Shown: one piece after another, positions 1 through 21,700 of the stretch
Layout of the letters: each line of letters begins with the position of its first letter
How positions within the stretch are numbered: position 1 is the first letter of the stretch
Assembly: GCF_016859285.1 (NCBI RefSeq)
Contig: NC_053422.1
Span: forward strand, 24,244,001-24,308,000
From: Xiphias gladius
Lineage: Eukaryota; Chordata; Actinopteri; Istiophoriformes; Xiphiidae
DNA length: 64,000 nt
Direction of reading: 5' to 3'
The notes under the pieces: model-generated
Told to the model about the DNA's origin: nothing
What the model saw: the letters and a program-made list of their open reading frames with translations, nothing else
The model's database searches: none
Made by a program: the position numbers and the translations under genes

Positions 1-1059
1 ACTTTAAAAAACTTTAAGAATCTCAATTGAGCGGGACATTTCCTGCAGTTTAAAGGGCTGATAGAAGGATTACACATTTTCAGTGCCGTTTCCAGAGGAC
101 ACACTGAAGTGTTTTTAAAAAATGTTTCCTCGAACAGAGCTATTGTGTATACCCAGTCATCCCGGAGTTGGAATGAAAGAGAGCCTGAAAGGCACAGTCT
201 TTATTGTGTGTAATGTTATTTTTAGTCCTTTAGTAGTTCGCCACGACTCTAACACCTTACCAGACTTGGCACATGCGTGTTAAAAAAAAGCATCTGTGAA
301 GTGCAAAGTGAAACCTCAATAAGGCAAAATAGTATATACAGTGCATTATACTAGCTAGCACAGGCTTTTCAAAAGATTTAGCATAGAAAATATGTCTGAC
401 TGCAGGTTGAGAGGATTGAATGCAGGAATGAAAGGTCGAGGAAACGAGAGGATGCAGCAATATGCATTATTATTTTCTTCAGCTGTGGCCTGTCCCGTGC
501 TATCGTTTTGTACATCGCACAGTGATACACGAGGTTACCACTGACTAGAACTCCTTATCTACACACAGTTCAGAGCAGTTCTTGATGATGCTCACTGATT
601 AGTGCCCAGACATTGGTTCTCTGTTTCAGATTGTTTACAATGGTGATGATTATTGTTATTGTGGTGGTGGTGGTGAAATTATTAATATTATTTTTTTTAA
701 TGGGTTGCATGTTTTTTTTTTTTTTTTTTTTGGGCTTAATCTTGTGGTTATTTTGTGATAATACACTTTGCTGGTATCAGCATTTAACACCAACATTTAT
801 GTCACATTAAACAGCTCTCGACTTGTGTGTGTCTCAGCTTGCAAAGGATAACAAAAATTTCATCAGCAGTCTTTTAAAGTCTGAGAAATACGAGATGTGG
901 TATGAACGTGTGTGATTACAAACCAATTACCACTTCTATCTGCCAACCTCTCAATTCATTTCCTTTTACCTCACCCTCTTCCTGCTTCATCCATCCAACA
1001 CCTCTACCATACTTTCCTCTATTTCTCACTCTCTCTGTATATGTCGGTTTGTCTCACAG
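1..1059 (+). other. polr1a intron (left edge of window)
   Basis: This is intronic sequence upstream of the first visible polr1a exon. It is AT-rich, with a T run near 711-731 and a pyrimidine-rich tract before the acceptor at 1058-1059. The short open frames here show no splice-compatible coding signal, and I recognise nothing else. Confidence 0.7.
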
Positions 1060-9966
<8,907 letters not shown>

Positions 9967-10341
9967 TAAGGGGAAAACCATCATGTGGCCTTTGATTTCT
10001 AGTTTCTCAAACCCCTATAACACACTTCAGTTCCCTGGTCAAAATTGACAGTCACGTTCACACCAAATGTTCTTCAATGTTTGTTTTATGAAGAAATTCT
10101 TGAATTATGTGATTTGAAAAGGAATGTAACCCATCCATGGTCAAACGACTTAAGTTTTTCGTTTTGGAAATGAATGAAGTCACTGAGCTGTCACTGTATC
10201 ATAATGTAAAAGGATGCATTGTGGGAGTTTTTGCCACAAAACTCCAACACAGTATACACACATTGGTGTCATTCCTAGAAGCATCAAATCTGGTAGACAG
10301 AGAATTTACAAAAAAATGTTATTTTTCTCCTTGTATTTAAT

Positions 10342-10347
10342 AATAAA
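10342..10347 (+). terminator. Candidate polr1a polyadenylation signal AATAAA
   Basis: A canonical AATAAA lies about 376 bases after the polr1a stop. It is followed by a GT/T-rich stretch and precedes the st3gal5 promoter region. Confidence 0.65.
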
Positions 10348-10499
10348 ATTTAGAATGTGTATAAAATTGTCTTACTGTTTTTGTTTACCAGTGTTAGACC
10401 TGTTTCGTTAGGTCTTTTTTTTCACCCTCAAAGTTGTATAAACGGTTTTCTATTCTTTGCGCTTAATGTCAACTGGGCTGTGACACAGTCATTATCTGC

Positions 10500-10691
10500 C
10501 CAAGGGTCAGATATCAAGGCAAGGTTGAGGGATCTTATTACGTAGGGCGGAAATGATGGTTGGTGTACCGGTTACTGATTGGCTGGTTATCTGAAGTAAG
10601 GATGGAAGAAGTAGAGCTGAGATAAGTAGCTGGGGAATAGCTCATCATTTACTCTAGCAGAGGATTTCACAATGGCGCGACGCCCGTCTCC
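10500..10691 (+). promoter_or_regulatory. st3gal5 promoter and 5' leader region
   Basis: Only about 350 bases separate the polr1a polyadenylation signal from the st3gal5 start codon. An inverted CCAAT box (ATTGG, 10578-10582) is present and I see no TATA box. The transcription start cannot be fixed from sequence. Confidence 0.45.
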
Positions 10692-12650
10692 ATGGAAGGG
10701 TAAGTACATAAGTCAGTAAATGATAAAGAAGTAATGGTAGTTTAAATGATAAAATTGAGTGCAAAACGGCGTAAACGGGCTAACTTGCAGTTAACGTAGC
10801 TTACCGTTCAGTTCGCTAAAGCAGACAAGCGGCTAACGGTCACCCTCCTTAGCAGGAATGTCAATGAACGAACAAGTAACGGTCTAAGCCACTTGAGCCG
10901 CACCTTTTTATATTCCGTTGTTGAAGCTGTTCAGTTACCCGACGTTGTCGGTGCACCGATTTGGGACCGTTTAGTTCGGCAACGTTGTTTGAGGTAACAC
11001 TCAAGCCCCGATGCGTGACTTTCTTTTATATTCATAGGCCACGTAATTTAAAAAAAAAAAAAAAAAAAATGCAACACGCTAGTGACGTCTTGCTAATCGA
11101 CCAAAGCAGAAACATGACAGAAAACCATACATTTTAACCAGGAATGCAGTTAAACCTTAAAATGCACATTGTAAGTCGTCATCCTGAATCATTTGCCTGT
11201 AAGTCCACACTGCGGGGGACAGTAGCGAAGGGGTCTGCAGTAATTCTTTTATGGATATGTAGTCCCTTAAGGTTTCTTTTACTTGACCTCTTTTGTGCCA
11301 GAACTAGCAAGATTTTGCAGTAGCACCTTTCACGTCCCAGCAGCTATGAACATACTTAACCAAATCGAAATCATTTTGAAGAGATGGCGGCGTGTCTGTC
11401 TTGTGAAAACCAACATTAACGGTAGTCAAAGCTGGTCATCGACCTGAAGAACTGAAGTAACGTTACTGAACTGTACTGAGTATTTGACTTTAATGCCACT
11501 TTTTATTTGTAGTCCACCATATCCCAGAGGGAAGTTATTGTCCGACCGCTGGGAAATTAGTTTTAAGTTGGATATTCAACACGCATTCGCTCCGCATACA
11601 GCGATGTCCTCTTCTTCTTTCAACATTAAGTGGCTGCATGCATGTTAATTTGTCAAACATAATAATTCAGTCATATAACAATTTTTTAACACCCTGAAAG
11701 AATGAGTTGAATTTTGCTATTTTAATACATTTATAAGTTTTCATAAATAAAATGTTCATACCCAATACCCACAACGTATTTTTACATTGTGGGTATTGGG
11801 ACATTTGTTTAAGTAATCTATTAGAATGCCCTTTTCACAGCTGCCCATGTGTTAATCCTTATGATGATGTGCAGGCACTAGTTATAATGTGGCTACACTC
11901 CAATGACAATATAGTAGTTAACTGTACAGGAGATTCCCCAGTAACACCAGTCCCATCATTTGTATTTGGACTTCTCCAACATAACTACTAATATTACATA
12001 TTGTTGAGCTTTATAGTATCACAAAACCACAACATGGTTATTCATAGAAGTACTGCCGTTTTTTTAGTATCCCAGCTTGCATTGTTCATTAATGTGGCAA
12101 ATGATTAACTCTATTGACTGTATCTGACTATCACTGTGTGGTCAGGAAAAGACTCCTGAGAGCCAGGGGACTTCAGGCTTCAGCGGTGAAACTAATAGAG
12201 TTCCCAGATTCCATTGTGAATGAGAACAACATGAGGCTTCCTTTACGCTGGGCAGCACACAGGTGATGTTCACACAACACAACACAATGACTCCTGTTGT
12301 TCTCTGTGAGCCACAGGCCCTGTTCATACCTGGCATCAACATGCGTCTCGGGTGATACGATCACGAGTAGACAGCTCTAAGAACAAGTGTGGACGTGTGT
12401 TGCAAATGTGTCCTGGGTCATATTGAAGGACCGCCTAGTCAACCGAAATCTTAGTCCCACCAGTTTCATCATGAACTGAAAATATTATTACAATTCTCAC
12501 AGTTTCCCATGCATTGACTTATTTGAGGCAGCCCGCTACAATACCATCATTGACCGCCACATATTGATTTTCTATTTTTTTTTTTTAGTTTTTCAATTGA
12601 GTAAAATCTTATTTCGTTTTAGCACCTTAATCGCTCAGCCCCTCCTTGCT

Positions 12651-12704
<54 letters not shown>

Positions 12705-15700
12705 TCTCACACAAACACATTGACAATGGCTTGTCTGTCACAGTTGGACTGGCTAATAACAACAAGGCATTTGATCTTTGCAAACAGAAAAGATGTACGT
12801 TTATTTGCATTTAGAGCGGGGACGTGAGACCCGATTGCAAGTGGTCAGTTGAGACGCAATTTAATGTCAGGTTTGACCTGACGTGTAGAAGTTGACGTTT
12901 AGAGTTGTCCACTTGTGAACAGATCACCCGAGAGGAATGTTAATCCCAGGTATGAACAGGACCTCTAGTGTTCAGATAGACACAGCTAACTTGCTCTCAT
13001 CTGTTCTTAAGGTCTTATAGGAAAAAACCAGTGTCACATATACTTTATGCCTTAATTTTTTTATAGTGCAGGTGTCTTTCAGTTACTTTTTAAAGGCAAT
13101 TTTAACATTTAAAATAATTCACTTGAAGTGAACAGAGATGCTATAAATCTACAGTATAAATAAGTCTCTAAGGAAATATTTATTAGCAGAAGCTTCCATT
13201 TCTTCTTGTAGTCAGCAACAATAGGATGTAGACAGTTTTGTTAAAAGGTAGGCCTCCCTTCCCAGGTTTTAATGCAGTAAATGTGGTTAGGAATAGACAG
13301 AGAGACTAGTGCAGATGAATAAATAATTTGTATGTAAAGACTTGAATATCCAGCCTGATTAGCTAAAATGGCTCCTGGTTTAACTGATTGGCTTAAACCC
13401 AAATCCTAAACAGAGTTTTCACTGAACAGAATGCTTTTCACTCAAATGGGGTAATAGAATTTGCACCACAGAAAGAAAGGCTTTGGTTTTACTAATGGAG
13501 GCAGGATATGGGAGTTACTATCAGCCCTGGTGAGTTTGGATAGTCCTTGAGTCCTGAACGAAGCTGAGTAGCTTGGAAGGGTCACAGTTTAAGCAGAACA
13601 AAATGCAAATAGGTAAGTTATATTTAAGTCACATTCACAATCTTGTTTTTTTTAACTTGTGGTTTCTTGTCGTTTCCCTCCTACTCCCTGAGTTTAAGCT
13701 GTTCATTTGCACGGTTATGCTTGAGTACAGGATCTTTGTTTATGACTGATTGCTCTACATTTAGAGAACATTGCAATGAACTAGACTCATGTGCCATAGT
13801 TTTAGAGCAGCCATTTGCAGGATTCATGTTTGTATTCCCTGTATTTTTTTAGCCCAGGTCAGGGAGAATGATGTCTTTCAGGGGTATGTTAAGTTTGAAA
13901 AAACTTTGCCATGGTTTTTAACGTTCAATGTACAGACTGGTTGGCTGAACTTTCGTACATCCTGTAAGCATGGTGCAGGATGTGCAGTGCACATCCTTCT
14001 CCTTGCTCCATTGCTTCTGCAGGCTGTTTCTTGTCAAGTTAAGTCAACATTAGAAAATAACCATAATCCATACTAAATAGATTAATAAATAAATACAAAT
14101 AGCACTAAAAACAGACCAGCCTTTTCTAGTGAGATATCATTTTGCAACAGTAAGTTTTGGCAGGGTTAGTATGTGTGACCTGCTGGAAAATAAAAACCCC
14201 TTCCATATAACTTTAAACCCAAAAGGATGGCATGAATCTGAAAGATTCAGTGATACTTAATTTTTCTTAAAATGTAGCTAACTCTAGCATTTGTCAAATA
14301 TCCCCATGAATGTCTGAATGTTTCCACTTCTGTGTTTGTAAAACCTTTTGCATGGCTAAAGTCTCAAGCTGCTAAGTTCAACCTGTGATTCATCTGTGTA
14401 AATTTCTTGAGCAGTGCATTGGTGATATTACTCAGCCCAGCCTCAGGGCATACTATATTACATGTCATGCTCTTCATTCAACAACGTAATATAACTCACA
14501 GTGCTGCTCACTCCCAGGAAAGCAGTCAGTTTACTAGATAGAAATGAGCTGTATCAGGCTGCATTTTTTTTTGGGAAAATGACAACCAGACAAACTGTCA
14601 TTACCATCAAAGAGATGTTACTGCTTTGAAATCCAGGCCACTACCTCACAGCTGAGTCTCAAAACATTAAAAGTGAGCTATGAGGAAATTTTGGGGTTTT
14701 GAACAGGATGTAACTTGATATTGATAGAATCGAGAATCTTTCAGTTGCTATTATTAACCCCTTCATAGGAAAGCTGGCAAATCATGTTCCCTCATGAGAT
14801 AAATTGCTATGCAGGAACTCTCTACTGCACATCTGTATAACCTTTGACAGCAGTAAACCTGCGTCTCTGAAAACAGTGGGCCTCTCTGAAACCTCTGAAG
14901 TATGTGGTTGTGATTTTACCAGTGCAGAATAACAATACAGCTTACAAAACAATGCTCTCTGCCCTCAAATAGGTAGTCACGCAAGTATTTCCTCATAGAA
15001 GACTTTTCATTCACGGTTCCAACCCTTTTATTAGTTGCATTTGGATATTCCTCCATGTGAGCTTGACATCAGGCTGTTTGAACTGGTAGCATTAAAGTAG
15101 ACATGCTTTACATGTGGCTTTCTGAGTCCTGCCTATAATATGCAAAACTTTCCGTTCTCTGATAGTACAGTCTGCCATCTGTTCTGAAAATGCCAATCAT
15201 GTAGGGCTGGGCGGTATACCGATGTTTTGAGGTATATCAGTATAGTTGCAAACGTGATCCAGGATGAGGTAGTAATGTTTATGTCTACAGTTTGATGTTG
15301 CGCTACATGACCCGTTGCTTCTCTAAAGCCATGCCACTGTCTCTCCTCCCTCACTCTCTCCTCACAACCCTGCCCCCAATCTGCATCTGCATCTGTGTGC
15401 AGACCTGGCCCCACTGGCTCATAGGCTCATCTGCAACTAACAATTATTTGGAGATGGTTTGGATTGAAAAGATTGTTATTGTTTTTTGTACAGCTGTGTT
15501 TTTGTTAAGCAGGAGAGGAAATCCTTTAATCATACTCTTTTTTAATCAGTGTGATTGTAATTATTAACTAATTACTTAATTATTGCTGTTATTGTTACTG
15601 AAAACAACTGAAGGAGAATTCTCAGAGATAGGCCTATTGTTATTTAATATAGGCCACTTATTTTATATAATTTTTCAATTTACTTCTTTTTCAGCTGTAT

Positions 15701-18700
15701 ATTTTCAAACGGAAAGAAAACCTGTCTTTGCATTTTATTTGGATGACAGTCTGTGAACATTTAGCCCCGTTTTCTACGAAGTGGGCTAAATGTTCAGTTG
15801 TAAGACAAAGCCACACTTGAGATGTCACAAACACTTTATTTATAACCCAGATATATATTGTGTATCGCCATTCAGCCTAAAAATACCGAGATAGGATCTT
15901 TGGTCCAAATCACCCAGCCCTAATGGTGATCTTATCATTTACTTCTGTTTGTCAGCTTGTCTCCTCTTGTGCTGAACTTTATCTCTCCTTCCCCTCTCTC
16001 CGTCTTTCCCTCTGTGTGTGTGTCTCCAGGCGTGTGTTGGTATTGGGTGTGGTTTTAGGTTTGCTGGTTTTGGTCATGGTCTACTTGCCAGTGATGGAAA
16101 CAGGGACAAACAAACCTCTGGACTGGCACGTCAACCCTGCACATAAAAAGGTGAGAGTGAGGTAGAGCTTTCACGTTTACTGTAAACTGAAAGTTAACAG
16201 TAGTTAAAGGTTCGGGAGTGAGAGTTAAGTTGACAGAGTGGTACAGAATATCTCTAATGGAGTAAAACCATCATTTTTACCCAGATGCTTACAATACGGT
16301 AAAGAAAAAGGAAACAGTATAGAACACAGAATTCAAAATGGAGCTGGAGAAACCAAATGACCTGAGTCGCTTTCACCAAGATTGATTGTTGCCTTGACTT
16401 AATTCATACATTCAAACTAAATGTTCCCTTAAATGAATATTGTTGGAGTAGGAACAGAATGATAGGCAGTTTTGTCTCGTGGGGTCTGTTTGGGACAAAC
16501 ACCCAGAGTTTAGCAGCACGCTAACAACTGTGTTACACCGTGTAATACAGTGTAATAAAGGGACTGAGGTGAGCAGTCTCTATAGTCAGTCACTCTGCCC
16601 ACAACAGGCCTCCAGGCTTTAATGACTCCATAACATTAAATTATAGTAACCATGTAATATTTGACCGTGTTCCTTTGACACTTGCCTGAATGTAATACAT
16701 TTTTAGTCATGCCAGTGGCTAAAAATGGTCGGTTTGTCAGTCAGTCAGTCTGTCTGTTTGCTCAGTCCGCCACTTTTGTCCAGACTGAAAGATTTCAACA
16801 ACTATTAGACGGATTGCCAGACAGACATTAGACATATTAAATTTTGTGCAGACATTCATGATTCCCAGACGTTGAATCCTGCTTCTCTAGCACCACAATA
16901 GGGTTTGGTAAAATATCTCGACAACTATTGGATGGATTTCCATGAAATTTGGCACAGAAATTCATGTTCACAACATCACACACCTGGTGAGGAAATCCCA
17001 ACAGTGTGTATATTATTGGAGAAGGCTGAGAAACTTTGGCCTGCCTAGCAAGATCCTCAGCAGCTTCTGCAGATGCACAATCGAGAGCATCCTGACCAGC
17101 TCCATCACAGTCCGGTTTGGGAGGTGCGAAGCAGGGTACCGCAAGACTCTATGTCAGGTGGTGATAGCAGCCCAAACCATCACTGGAACAGCATTACCAA
17201 CGTAGGAGAGCATCTTACAGACCAGGGTGGTTAGGAGGGGCTGCAACATCATTAAGGCGAGTAGCCAGCCACAACATGACCTATTCACACTCCTACTGTC
17301 AGGAAGGTGCTACAGTGCCACAGCAAGGACAACAAGACCCACAGGCCACCAGGCTTGTGAATGATACTCAGCCACTGCCCTTAACACAAACCACCACTGA
17401 CAACCTAGCTCTGCCGACTTTACACAGACATTTACATGTCCTTTGCACACTCTACGCACATTCACTTCAGTTGAACACACTCTTGTCTTAATGAAGGTCA
17501 ACATATATTTTTCTTGCACTTTAGATGCATTTTTGTTATTTATGTCTTGTGTCTTATGTTATGTCTGATGTCGCTGGGAGGTTTTGCAGATTGAGAATTT
17601 TGCCTCTCAACAGATGCATAAACATATTAACAGTAAACCAAAAAAAAGTATATTTAATTTGAATAAGCACTTTGATACAATTTTTGATTGCAAAGGGGGG
17701 TGGTGTTTGGGATTTCAGTTGGATTTATAACAGATTTAATGGGATAACAGATTCTTCTTGTTACAACTGTGATGATATTGTTATTGTAATGAACTCAAAT
17801 TCAGCTTCAAATTTCTGGTGTCTTCAACAGCTACCGATGGTTGCAAAGGGGGCTATAAGCACATATTTTCAAGATCTAAATTATTGATCTGAGGGGACAA
17901 ATTAAATGATCTGAGCATATGAATTACAATTTTGCATGAGGAGGTGAAATATTTATTTAATTGTGAGAATGATTATTTGCCAACAACTGTTCAGCTTTTT
18001 AGGTACTTTTGTTGACTTACTCTTATGACTATTTAAGACATGAAATACTGATCCATTTAAGAAGTTACTTAATCAAATGCAGTAGGAATTTAAGTTGTAA
18101 ACTACTCAAATTCAAACTCAAGACCAACCAATATGCACCTAAAAAGGCTCTTACTATCCCACCTTGTTTCAAGCTCATTACAGTTCTTCCACGCATTGTT
18201 AAACAACCAACAGTCAGTCACCATGCCCTGTTTTCCAGGACTGAGGACTGCTGACAGTTATTTGTGACACTGACGTATAACAAAAAACCTTAAACATCAG
18301 TATTTACACACTACCACTTGTTTGCCTGCTGCTGCAGGACATCAGAGATCACGTAGGACGTGCTGTACTTTGACTAACATGGTTGATAAAATCCAGCACC
18401 ACATGTCTATGAACTTAAATCACGTTTGAGATTTTACAGGGAACTTATTTACGATTTATACCCTGAAGGCCTGCTGCAGAGGAAACGGTTCTGGAATTTG
18501 GCGCTGTTAGTCACACTGTAATTACATTTTGTCTTCATAACCTCTGTTTTGCGTGCAGCTGGTGCATGAGCATGTGCTCCGAGTTCTGGAGGGGCAGTGT
18601 CATCCTGGCAGCACTAGGCGGAGCTTGTTAACTCAACTCCCTGCCCCTGGTTATGTGGCCCAGCCCTTCTTGTCTAAGGACTTGCAACTCCCTGAGGACC

Positions 18701-21700
18701 TTTTCCTTTATCCACCGCCATTTGGATTCAGAGGCCTTCAGGGCAAAGTGGAGGATCTGCTAAAGCTGGTGAGTGCAACTTCTTTCTCTCTGTCATTCTA
18801 TTGTGTCTTACTTATTTATTTAGTATTGGACAATTATATACAGGGTAGCCATATTTATTTAATGGCACCTTGAATGTTCCTGACATCTGACAAATGGAAA
18901 TGCTGAAACAAATCCAAGGCTCTGTGTGTCATATGCAGGTGTCTTACCTTGATTGGAAGCTGCGTCTGCTACATAGTACTTGCAAATATAGCACGTTGGT
19001 ACACCACAATTGTTGGTACAGCTGTTGAGCCTAAAAGAGGCTTGACACCTAACTAACAATAATCATATTTAAACATCCACCAATATAATATCATTTGTGA
19101 CAATATCTTCCTCAGAATGATGATGTAAGATATTTGATAACAACAATGATAACGTTATTTAGATGCATGATCCGTTTTGACTAGTACAATATACAAATAC
19201 TAATTTATTACTCGTTATTAGTTCTCCGTATTTCTGTAATGGCATTATCGATATCTTGAAAATATTTTATGATTCAGTAATACAATAGCTTGACTGGATT
19301 CACATTATAGATATATTTCATGTGTGACTAATCAAAACAAAAATGTATGATATCTCTGATTACATTCTGACTAAAAGGGCACATTTTACTTTTGCCATTG
19401 TTCTACAGACAAGCTAATCTTAACCTTAAATTTAAGATGTCTTCAATTTAGTTTTATCTCATTAACAGTTACATATTTTATTCAATCATTAATCACCATC
19501 ATCTAATTTCCACGTCACTGCTGTGTTATGATATTAATCATAATAATATTAGACCCTATTTGTCAGATGCCTGATCAGAAAATACTGGACCACAAATTCA
19601 AAAGGTCTGCTGTGGCACATACACTCACCTACAGGTTTATTAGGTACACTAGATAAAACTGATGCAGTCTAATACAACAGGCCTGCAGTAAATCCTCCCT
19701 TCATGAGGATTATCACGTTCAGTTTTCAGTGAATCTGCTTGAAAGAGGTGTTGATATATTTTAATGGAGATTTTGGAGGCTTTAATTTGTAGTGCCGTTC
19801 CACTGTACTGGGTTATACTGCAGATTTGTCAGCTGCACATTAATGCTGCCTATCTCCCGTTCTTCTCCTGTTAAAAGTACAATCTGCTTCTTCATTGTAA
19901 CGCTTTCTAGCAACATCTGCTGGATGACAGCAGCAGTCGCAGCAGCTTTCATTTGGGCTAAAAATAAAACAAAACAAAAGTGTATCTTTATGTTCCTGTC
20001 AGTACAGAACTTTTTGGGGCATAAATCTAATGATTCTATCCATGGACTTTTTTGAAAAGCTGCCAGACTCTGACTTCGCACCCCAAATGGAAAAGACATC
20101 AGATAAATGTCAGCGCTGTGTGGTCATGGGAAACGGAGGCATTCTCAGAGGCCTGGAGCTAGGTCCACTGATAGACCGTTTTGACACCATTATCAGGTTA
20201 GAAACACAAATGCAATGATATGACTGTATTAATCCACTACACACATAATGGTCCTTGGCAGCGTTGCTTATGGTTGTGACTAGAAACAAAGACGAGAGGA
20301 GTGTAGATTTCAGTTTGAATCAAGTTCCTCGTCTTCTGGTTATCATGGTCATCATCATCATCATCATCATCGTCACCCCCATTGACACTTCCCTATGTTT
20401 AGAATCAGTAAAGCCATGAGTCAGTTTATTACATTAAAAACCAGTGTTTTGACTCTGTGCCCTCCTCTTTCAGGTTAAACAGTGGTCCTCTGGGGGAGTT
20501 CAGTGTTGACGTTGGAAATCGAACCAGCATAAGGATGAGTTACCCAGAAGGCACGCCACTCCACTGGGTCGACACAGACCCACACACTCTGTTTGTCGCT
20601 GTGGTATATAAAAGTGTAGACATTAGCTGGACGTCTGCTATGATCAACAAGCTTGCTGTGGTAAGTAGTGGTGGTGGTGTGTCGGTGTGTGTGTCTGTTT
20701 ATTACTAGTTTGATAAAACTAGTCCTTATTAAATATTCAATAGTGGATATCCAATTATAATGCAGTTCATTTAAACATGAGTTCTACTGATTTTGAGCAT
20801 CAGAAACCTACAGTAAATTGCTTGGTCCCTTGCATGAAGTGGGGTTCAGCAGCTGTTTTACAACGACAGTGTGTTGCATTAAAAAGTAAAAGAAAAAAAC
20901 TTCTGATGGTGTCAGTGAAAGATGGAGAAAAATCCAGTTAAAGCAACAATAGCTGGGGTGATCTTCAGTTTTCGGTTTTCACACATTTACAGTAGAAGAC
21001 AGTCAAAACATGGTCAAGAAGCAAAACAATTCAAATCATCTGAGAAGTAAATTGATTTTTTTCTGAATTCAAATTAGTTTATCAGTCTCATGAAATAAGG
21101 ATGTTCAAGAATACGAATTTAAACTCTAATCTGAATTTTGAAAAATGTGTGAAATGATAAAAAAAAAATGGAACTGAGAGAAACTATTGCATGCACCTAA
21201 AGATGAACCGGAAGGAAAAAACATTGAGCAAATCATATAAATATAGCTCAAATTTAAACTGTCTCGAAGCATAATGTACATAACAAAGTGTTGACAGTAA
21301 CCCTGAAAGAAAAGCTGCAAGTGGTTGACAGCAGTGACTGCACTCACCACCTCTATTCAGTCCCCATCAGAGCCTTTATATGATTTAAGACTTTCACTCA
21401 TTTTTGGTTTTCTCTTACACAATAATGTGGAAGATCTTCTTCTTTGAATGAGTCTTCATGCGGAGCTACGTAAATCTTTATTTCCTTTAGTTGTCTTTAT
21501 TATAACATGAATTTCCTTTCATGTTGGCCTGTTCCTCCTATTTTTTTAAAATCTTAATTCCATCTCAGAACATAGTCTTTGTCTGATCGAGATTGAAAGC
21601 TGATCTGTACTCTTAAGAAAGAATGTTTATATAAACAAAGGTTGCACTTTCTAAGAGCCTAGCTATAACACATCTGTGCTTCGTGTTGCAGCCTCTGTGG

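Larger units (their letters stand above)
10700..16029 (+). other. st3gal5 intron 1
   Basis: This is a 5.3 kb intron. It holds an A run at about 11050-11069, a TC microsatellite (12653-12700) and a MITE-like element (15202-15922). No coding exon or structured RNA is recognised in the rest. Confidence 0.7.
10672..16058 (+). other. Upstream overlapping ORF in st3gal5 leader
   Basis: An ATG at 10672, in strong context (A at -3, G at +4), precedes the st3gal5 start by 20 bases in another frame. After splicing (10699 to 16030) it encodes 18 residues (MARRPSPWKGVCWYWVWF) and stops at TAG 16056-16058. It therefore overlaps the true reading frame. Ribosomes would have to scan past it to make the enzyme, so it may lower expression. 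Confidence 0.5.
16151..18558 (+). other. st3gal5 intron 2
   Basis: This 2.4 kb intron contains a dispersed repeat piece (16740-16975) directly followed by a LINE tail (16980-17530). I recognise nothing in 17600-18558. Confidence 0.7.
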
